Shown in pieces: positions 15,904-20,229 of a stretch of DNA of 20,229 nt. The position numbers and the translations under genes were made by a program. The stretch covers positions 1 to 20,229 of the forward strand of contig JBCCHN010000091.1 in assembly GCA_039028695.1 (NCBI GenBank). The letters are read 5' to 3'. The notes under the pieces are model-generated. The model made no database searches, was not told the origin of the DNA, and saw only the letters and a list, made by a program, of their open reading frames with translations. This stretch comes from JANQKX01 sp039028695. Its GTDB lineage: Bacteria > Pseudomonadota > Alphaproteobacteria > Kiloniellales > Kiloniellaceae. How positions within the stretch are numbered: the first letter of the stretch is position 1; the number at the start of each line of letters is the position of its first letter.

Positions 15904-16341
15904 TTAGTTGATAACCTTGATCCCGACCTGAGTGACACCATCATCCAAAAATCCCAATTTTTGTGCCGCTTTGCGGGAAAGGTCGATGATTCTGCCGGGA
16001 ACGAAGGGGCCGCGGTCATTGATCGTGACCACAACGCTGCGCCCGTTCGACAGGTCCGTGACCCGCACAACAGAGCCAAAGGGCAGGGCTTTGTGAGCGG
16101 CGGTCATGGCATGCATGTCAAAGGTCTCACCGCTGGCGGTCGTGCGACCGTGGTATCTTTCGCCGTACCAAGAGGCGAGTCCAGTCTCCTCGAACACCTC
16201 GCCCGCTGTTGAGGCACTGTTGCCAGCGCCACTATTCGGGGCAAGGGGATCCCCCTGCCCGGAACAAGCTGCTGCTGCCATGCAAGTGGCCAAAAAAATG
16301 CTCCTGAAAAGAAGGGGGTAGTTTTTGAAGTATGAGGTCAC
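15904..16341 (-). CDS. rlpA: Short RlpA-like septal ring lytic transglycosylase lipoprotein
   Basis: A 145-residue double-psi beta-barrel lipoprotein. The GTG at 16341 is chosen because GAGGGG stands 7 bases upstream and because it opens a typical lipoprotein signal: basic start, hydrophobic LLFRSIFLATCMAAAAC, then a lipid-modifiable Cys26. The mature part has a low-complexity linker and then the RlpA core: GLASWYGERYHGRTTASGE, FDMHAMTAAHKALPFGS, VVVTINDRGPFVPGRIIDLS. The Glu in ASGE and the Asp in NDRGPF match the two residues known to be needed in Pseudomonas RlpA, so it is probably active on denuded glycan. It lacks the C-terminal SPOR domain of longer RlpA proteins, so recruitment to septal glycan by SPOR is not expected. 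Confidence 0.87.
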   Translation of the reverse strand: MTSYFKNYPLLFRSIFLATCMAAAACSGQGDPLAPNSGAGNSASTAGEVFEETGLASWYGERYHGRTTASGETFDMHAMTAAHKALPFGSVVRVTDLSNGRSVVVTINDRGPFVPGRIIDLSRKAAQKLGFLDDGVTQVGIKVIN

Positions 16342-16486
16342 GACAAGGCCCCTCAAGGAGGTGGACGGGATCAAAAATTAATCCTGCCGTGCGGAGCCAA
16401 AGAATGCGTTAAGATCGGTACTGAGGCTAGGGCCGGAGCTCGGTTCTGGATACCACGTCTCGAGACCAGCGCGACGCGTCAACGGT

Positions 16487-18187
16487 CTATTGGGAAGCCT
16501 GATTCAGACGTTCTAAAGCCTGGTCGCGTTGAACCCGCGCCTCTTCGTGCGCAGGATCGATCGATAGGAGCTGATCCCACAGGGTGACGGCCTTGGTTAG
16601 GTTGTTGGCCTGATAGGCAGCCACTGCGCGCTGGTGATAGAGCTCGGTCATGGTCGGTTGAATGGAGGCCTTGTGCTTCATCGCCAAGTCATTTTCCGGC
16701 TGGACGGCCAAGACCTTGTCAAAAGCATCGTAGGCCATCATAGCGTCACCGGCGGCGAGGTGAGCGATCCCTTGCTGCATAAGGTTCTGGGCTGCCGCCA
16801 TCCTTATGGACTTTTGTTCCAGCCGCGCGATACGCTCGTTGTCGGGGTCAAGGGCCATGGCCATGGCAATGGAATGGCGGGCCTTGCTCGGTTCCTCCCG
16901 TGCAATCAAGATCTCTCCCAGGTCTCCATAAGCCGATACCAATTTGGACACCGTTTCGTCGCTAGCGGGATTTGTTTCCAGCGTTGCCAAAAGGGCGGAA
17001 ATTTCCGCTGCCTGGGCCACCAAATCGGCCTCTGCAAGAAGTGCGGGTCTAGATTTTTCCGGTCCGCTCGAGTCGTCGCCTTCTTTCTGCGCCACAATGG
17101 CCAAGGCCGCGCTGGTCAGTTCTTCTTCAGCAGCCGGCTGGGCTGCAGCGTTTTTGCTTGAAGTTTCCTCTTTTTCCGGAGTGATTTCTTCGGATAACGC
17201 AGCGTTGACGTCTTGTTGATCGGCTGGTTCATCCGGGCTGGCGGGGGTCGGTTCGATCAGTGCTTCGGTCAGGTCCATCGCTGGTTCGGGAAGAGGGTTC
17301 GGCGATGAAGGGCTCGGCGATGAAGAAGTCGGCGCGACACCCGCTTCTGTTTCAGTGGCCGTTTGTGCTTCCGGTTTCGGGGGTGCTGGCGGCGGCGGTA
17401 CTTCCGTCAGCTGCTCCACTTCCGCCGATCCTTGAACGGTGGGCGACTCGATAGCCTCTTGATCTGTATTAGACGATTCCCCGGTCGCGATCACATTGTC
17501 ATTCGCCCCGCCTTTGCGGGATGAGATGTATTGAAAGACCACGGTCAGGTCTTCGTTGGGTTCGGGTTGGGGCAATCCATAAATTTGCGGCTTCAAGGCT
17601 TCCAAATATTCGCGGGCGGATTCCTTTTCCGGCCGCGGCGCGACCAGAAGAGGTTCAGGGGAGGCCAAGAGGACAATCAGTTCCTGATTGGGTGCGGGTC
17701 CCATTACAATGGGTTGATCTGAGGCCGTGCGGCGCACCACAAATTCCTGACGCGCTTGGGCCGCCTCATCGCCGGCAATAGGGCCACTCATTAGATGCAC
17801 GACCGAACCATCGCTTTTGAAGTGATCTAGATACAGATAGGCGGGAAAGCGCGGTCCAGTGATTTTAATAACAGCCCGTTCCCCTTCGACAAAATCGCCG
17901 TTGGGGTTGTTCAGACGAAGATCGATGCCATTTGCATTGGCCCGGCTCTTGGTGGCAATAACCGCGTTCAATCGGTTCAACACCGATGCAGGCAGCGATT
18001 TTGCTTCCTGGGCGGCCGCGGACCCCAGGAGAGACCAAGACCCTGATCCCATACCGATCGACAACACACAAACCCAGGCCAGTAAAAGTGGCAAGACCTT
18101 GATGCCTGCTTTTGAAGATGGGCTAGGCGCCAAAAGTGGCATTTTCGCGCCCCATTCCAAAGGGACCGCGCGCACGGATTCCTTCAT
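16487..18187 (-). CDS. Exported DUF4384 / proline-rich / TPR protein
   Basis: A 566-residue protein if started at the ATG at 18187. In-frame alternatives are an ATG at 18142 (cleaner signal peptide) and a GTG at 18232 with an AAGAGG ribosome binding site. After a hydrophobic segment (VLPLLLAWVCVLSIGM, about 31-46) and a possible signal cleavage near SAAAQ comes a DUF4384-like domain (about 85-205: VEGERAVIKITGPRFPAYLY, DGSVVHLMSGP). A long Pro/Glu/Ser-rich linker follows (about 220-400), then C-terminal TPR helices (about 410-560: ARHSIAMAMALDPDNERIAR, MAYDAFDKVLAVQPEND, AVTLWDQLLSIDPAHEEARV). It is probably a periplasmic or membrane-anchored scaffold. Its function is unknown and it does not resemble any neighbour functionally. 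Confidence 0.75.
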   Translation of the reverse strand: MKESVRAVPLEWGAKMPLLAPSPSSKAGIKVLPLLLAWVCVLSIGMGSGSWSLLGSAAAQEAKSLPASVLNRLNAVIATKSRANANGIDLRLNNPNGDFVEGERAVIKITGPRFPAYLYLDHFKSDGSVVHLMSGPIAGDEAAQARQEFVVRRTASDQPIVMGPAPNQELIVLLASPEPLLVAPRPEKESAREYLEALKPQIYGLPQPEPNEDLTVVFQYISSRKGGANDNVIATGESSNTDQEAIESPTVQGSAEVEQLTEVPPPPAPPKPEAQTATETEAGVAPTSSSPSPSSPNPLPEPAMDLTEALIEPTPASPDEPADQQDVNAALSEEITPEKEETSSKNAAAQPAAEEELTSAALAIVAQKEGDDSSGPEKSRPALLAEADLVAQAAEISALLATLETNPASDETVSKLVSAYGDLGEILIAREEPSKARHSIAMAMALDPDNERIARLEQKSIRMAAAQNLMQQGIAHLAAGDAMMAYDAFDKVLAVQPENDLAMKHKASIQPTMTELYHQRAVAAYQANNLTKAVTLWDQLLSIDPAHEEARVQRDQALERLNQASQ

Positions 18188-18405
18188 CCTTTTTTCTGCG
18201 GTGGATTGACACTGAGTAAACAGCTTCAACACTGCGAACCTCTTTTGCAAAGGTCTTTCGATGCCAGGTAGGTGTTCGGCGGGCGATTTCAAACGCCACA
18301 GGCCCAAATCGGGGCGACCTTACACGGAACAACCCTACGAGTCACGGCCCGCAACCCCCTTGCTCCCAGAATCTGAGGCATTTTTTGCCCGGCGGTTGTG
18401 GAAAA

Positions 18406-18466
18406 CTTTTACGGTGACCTTGACCTATTCCGGTGCCGCCCTTTTACGTTATGCCCCTATTCCGGT
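18406..18466. repeat. Imperfect direct duplication between the binding-protein and DUF4384 genes
   Basis: Two copies of a composite element: CTTTTACG at 18406-18413 with CCTATTCCGGT at 18424-18434, and CTTTTACG at 18441-18448 with CCTATTCCGGT at 18456-18466. The second copy runs into the last codons and stop of the binding-protein gene. On the minus strand both lie about 220-280 bases ahead of the DUF4384 start, so they could be paired regulator sites or the scar of a small duplication. Confidence 0.6.
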
Positions 18467-19320
18467 ATGGCATTCAGCACAAATAGCGCTTGTAAAAGAT
18501 TGCCCGGTTTGGAGTCACCAAACCACTTGCGGTAAATTTCTCCGATTTCACCCGAGCGATAGAGCTGTGCAAGGGCCCGGTCTGCAATGAGGCGAAAGGC
18601 ATCGTCGTTGCGCCGGATCATTAAGGCATAGGGCTCGTTGCTGTAATAGCGGCCGGAGAGTTTATAGGCGGCCGGATTGTCCGAACCCAACACCAGCAGA
18701 ATCAGCAAAACCCGATCGCCAAAATAGGCATCGATCTCACGGCTTTCCAGTGCCGCCATGCCTTGATCGTGTGTTTCAAAAGTCACCACTTGGCTGGCCA
18801 AACCGTTGTTGGCGATTAAGTCATTGAGCGTCTCTGCGGTCGTTGTACCGTGCAATACGCCAATCTTTTTGTCATTAATATCTGCTGGTTGGCTGATCTG
18901 CGAACTTGCCGGCAATAGAAATTCCGCGCCTGTGACAAAGGTCATAAGAGTAAAGGAAACCTGTTCTTGACGGGTCAGCGTATTAGTGGTGGCACCGCAC
19001 TCAATATCGATTTCACCTGAGATGACCATCTCAAAGCGATTGTCCGAGGTGACCTTTTTGTATTCCACTTGCAAATCGGGCAGATCCAATTGCGCTTTTA
19101 CCGCCTCTGCGACGTGGCCACAAAGGTCCATGGAGTATCCTGTCGGTGTTCCCGCCTCGTCGATAAAGGAGAATGGTCGGGTATCTTCTCGATAGCCGAT
19201 GACGAATTTGCCCTCGGACTTTATTTTCTCGACCGTGTCCGCCTGGGCGGGCAGGGCCAGCGCAAGCGCCAACAACAAGCTGGACCAAATCACATGGTAT
19301 TTTTGCCGCAATCCGGACAT
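18457..19320 (-). CDS. Periplasmic amino-acid-type ABC transporter substrate-binding protein
   Basis: A 287-residue family 3 extracellular solute-binding protein. A clear signal peptide (basic start, LLLALALALPAQA, cleavage before Asp28) directs it to the periplasm. The mature protein begins VEKIKSEGKFVIGYREDTRP and has YSMDLCGHVAEAVKAQ, DIECGATTNTLTRQEQVSF, DKKIGVLHGTTTAETL, EIDAYFGDRVLLILL and a C-terminal GEIGEIYRKWFG, as in glutamate/aspartate-type binding proteins. The ATG has AAAGAGG nine bases upstream. No permease or ATPase gene lies next to it, so it is an orphan that must work with a distant transporter or as a sensor component. The ligand is not certain. Confidence 0.9.
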   Translation of the reverse strand: MSGLRQKYHVIWSSLLLALALALPAQADTVEKIKSEGKFVIGYREDTRPFSFIDEAGTPTGYSMDLCGHVAEAVKAQLDLPDLQVEYKKVTSDNRFEMVISGEIDIECGATTNTLTRQEQVSFTLMTFVTGAEFLLPASSQISQPADINDKKIGVLHGTTTAETLNDLIANNGLASQVVTFETHDQGMAALESREIDAYFGDRVLLILLVLGSDNPAAYKLSGRYYSNEPYALMIRRNDDAFRLIADRALAQLYRSGEIGEIYRKWFGDSKPGNLLQALFVLNAIPE

Positions 19321-19658
19321 GAGCTCGGACCTCTTTAAGTTTCTGTGGTGGGTCTTCAGAGGCAGAGGTTAGGCAAAGCCCGCGCTGCTGGCAAATCCTT
19401 AATCGAGAGCAAAAGAATGCCGAGACCTTTTGCCATGACTCGGTCATATTGTGATCGGATGGGGCCTTGCTCCCCACCTTGATTCATCAAATTTTAACTC
19501 AAATTTATGAAAATTTTATGCATCGTTCGAGCGCGGCGCGTTTTAGGCATCGTGTCTCGGTCAGCAAGGTCTTTGCCGAAACCAAGGTGTGGCCAAGCTG
19601 TCAAATTCAAGCCGGTCAGCTGCAAGTCGTTTAGGCGTCAGTATTTCAGGGGTAATTG
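19321..19658. promoter_or_regulatory. Intergenic region upstream of the binding protein, with two operator-like dyads
   Basis: This 338-base divergent gap must hold the promoters of the binding-protein gene (minus) and the small plus-strand gene at 19659. Visible structure is a perfect 7-base inverted repeat, GCAAAAG at 19409-19415 and CTTTTGC at 19427-19433, directly followed by a second dyad, ATGAC at 19435-19439 and GTCAT at 19443-19447. An AT-rich patch holds TCAAATTT twice, at 19487 and 19499. The dyads are about 90-125 bases upstream of the binding-protein start. No convincing RNA gene was seen. Confidence 0.4.
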
Positions 19659-19835
19659 ATGGAATTGGATCCCGATCTGGAGCGCATCGCTTCTCGTGCA
19701 TTGAGCGAGGCGGAAATCGGTAGCTCGGACTATATGACGATTACCAATCGGGCGGTCCAAATTGTCAAAACGGTTCGGCCCGAGCTGTCGCCCGCGGCCG
19801 TGCGCTTTGCGGTGAACCACGCTTGGCGAGGTTAA
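19659..19835 (+). CDS. Small hypothetical protein, 58 residues
   Basis: A short gene with good translation signals: ATG preceded by AGGGG six bases upstream, and stop TAA at 19833-19835. The product starts MELDPDLERIASRALSEAEI, and the rest (YMTITNRAVQIVKTVRPELS, then AAVRFAVNHAWRG) is predicted to be helical, soluble and without a signal or membrane segment. The codon composition is GC-rich like the real genes around it. No family was recognised. It may be a small DNA- or protein-binding helical protein, but this is only a guess from composition. Confidence 0.55.
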   Translation: MELDPDLERIASRALSEAEIGSSDYMTITNRAVQIVKTVRPELSPAAVRFAVNHAWRG

Positions 19836-19933
19836 GGCAGGCCGTGCGCGGCAATGGCCATCGGGCCAGAGGTCCCTATCGAATCGGATTTCGCCAATTT
19901 TTGCCCTATAGTCTTAACAACGCACCGAATTCT

Positions 19934-20104
19934 CTAGACGAAATAAGCTAACGCGTTTACCGGCCACATGAGACCTGAGGCGATGGCGTATTCTATCAGC
20001 TTTTCTGAGTTGGCGGCACTTTCGTGCCGCGCGTAAACCGTGCCGAAGACGCTTATTGCGCCAATTCCATAGACTAATATTCCAAACGCGGCCGATTTTA
20101 TCAT
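19934..20104 (-). CDS. Small two-helix membrane protein, 56 residues
   Basis: The ATG at 20104 is preceded on the minus strand by AGGAG at a plausible distance, and the stop is TAG at 19934. The product has a hydrophobic helix at about residues 4-24 (SAAFGILVYGIGAISVFGTV), a short polar loop with YARHESAANSEK, and a second hydrophobic stretch at about 38-56 (EYAIASGLMWPVNALAYFV). It is therefore a likely helical hairpin in the inner membrane. The family was not recognised. It is convergent with the 58-residue gene and divergent from the cysS fragment. Confidence 0.55.
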   Translation of the reverse strand: MIKSAAFGILVYGIGAISVFGTVYARHESAANSEKLIEYAIASGLMWPVNALAYFV

Positions 20105-20149
20105 TAAGCCGTACTCCTAACAAGGCATTCAAAATATATACAAGAAAAA

Positions 20150-20229
20150 ACGATCGAGCCGCGGGCAACAGACAATATTCCGCAAATGATCGAGATGATC
20201 TCGACGCTGATCGACAAGGGCCACGCCTA
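20150..20229 (+). pseudogene. cysS: 5'-truncated cysteinyl-tRNA synthetase fragment (runs off window end)
   Basis: The frame from 20150 reads TIEPRATDNIPQMIEMISTL then IDKGHA, the conserved internal block of CysS that normally lies roughly 100 residues into the protein. Upstream in the same frame the sequence is unrelated and AT-rich, has no start codon, and reaches a stop at 20105-20107. The N-terminal half of the catalytic domain, including the HIGH motif, is therefore missing. This is either a broken copy, a recombination junction, or an assembly join near 20149. The window ends within the block, so the downstream extent is unknown. Confidence 0.65.

Noticed and set aside
16457..16480. Palindromes GTCTCGAGAC and GACGCGTC downstream of the DUF4384 gene as a terminator or tRNA relic
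   Set aside because: They are short with no following T-run, and no cloverleaf or T-loop consensus could be built around them.
19507..19659. A 50-codon plus-strand open frame whose TGA overlaps the start of the 58-residue gene
   Set aside because: It has no ribosome binding site, an Arg/Lys/Cys-heavy composition unlike the other genes, and lies in the promoter region, so it is more likely chance.

Overview
The window looks like chromosomal DNA of a heterotrophic alphaproteobacterium, plausibly Rhodospirillales-like. This is inferred from the GC-rich coding sequence, the soxBDAG sarcosine oxidase operon, a dimethylglycine-dehydrogenase-type flavoprotein, a SleB-type cell wall hydrolase with an N-terminal membrane anchor, and several TTG/GTG starts. 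No rRNA, tRNA, insertion sequence, prophage or CRISPR array was seen. Every identification comes from reading motifs and family architecture; no database search was run.

Layout. (1) 1-4018, plus strand: the 3' end of soxB followed by overlapping soxD, soxA and soxG, the heterotetrameric sarcosine oxidase. (2) 4037-13379, minus strand: seven co-directional catabolic genes. In transcription order they are a cytoplasmic molybdopterin oxidoreductase, a DavA-like amidase, a DavB-like lysine 2-monooxygenase, a small VOC/PhnB-like protein, an XRE-cupin regulator, a dimethylglycine/sarcosine dehydrogenase-like flavoprotein with a GcvT domain, and a medium-chain dehydrogenase/reductase. Spacing suggests two transcription units: Mo enzyme-davA-davB-VOC, and regulator-demethylase-MDR. 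(3) 13572-18187: envelope and housekeeping genes. These are SleB hydrolase, a divergent GNAT acetyltransferase, a TSUP permease, a short RlpA lipoprotein, and a DUF4384/proline-rich/TPR protein. (4) 18457-20229: an orphan amino-acid-type periplasmic binding protein, two very small genes, and about 80 bases matching the middle of cysteinyl-tRNA synthetase (cysS) fused to unrelated upstream sequence.

How the genes may work together. The demethylase (minus) and sarcosine oxidase (plus) would form consecutive steps from dimethylglycine to sarcosine to glycine, with methyl groups passed to tetrahydrofolate. DavB and DavA would oxidise L-lysine to 5-aminovaleramide and hydrolyse it to 5-aminovalerate; no davD/davT is present here. 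The pairing of this lysine module with an orphan molybdoenzyme and an N-demethylase under an XRE-cupin regulator is the least conventional part of the window. It may mark a pathway for an N-methylated or otherwise modified amine, but that is inference. The clearest structural oddities are the truncated cysS fragment, an AT-rich repeat-bearing gap, and operator-like dyads upstream of the regulator and of the binding protein.
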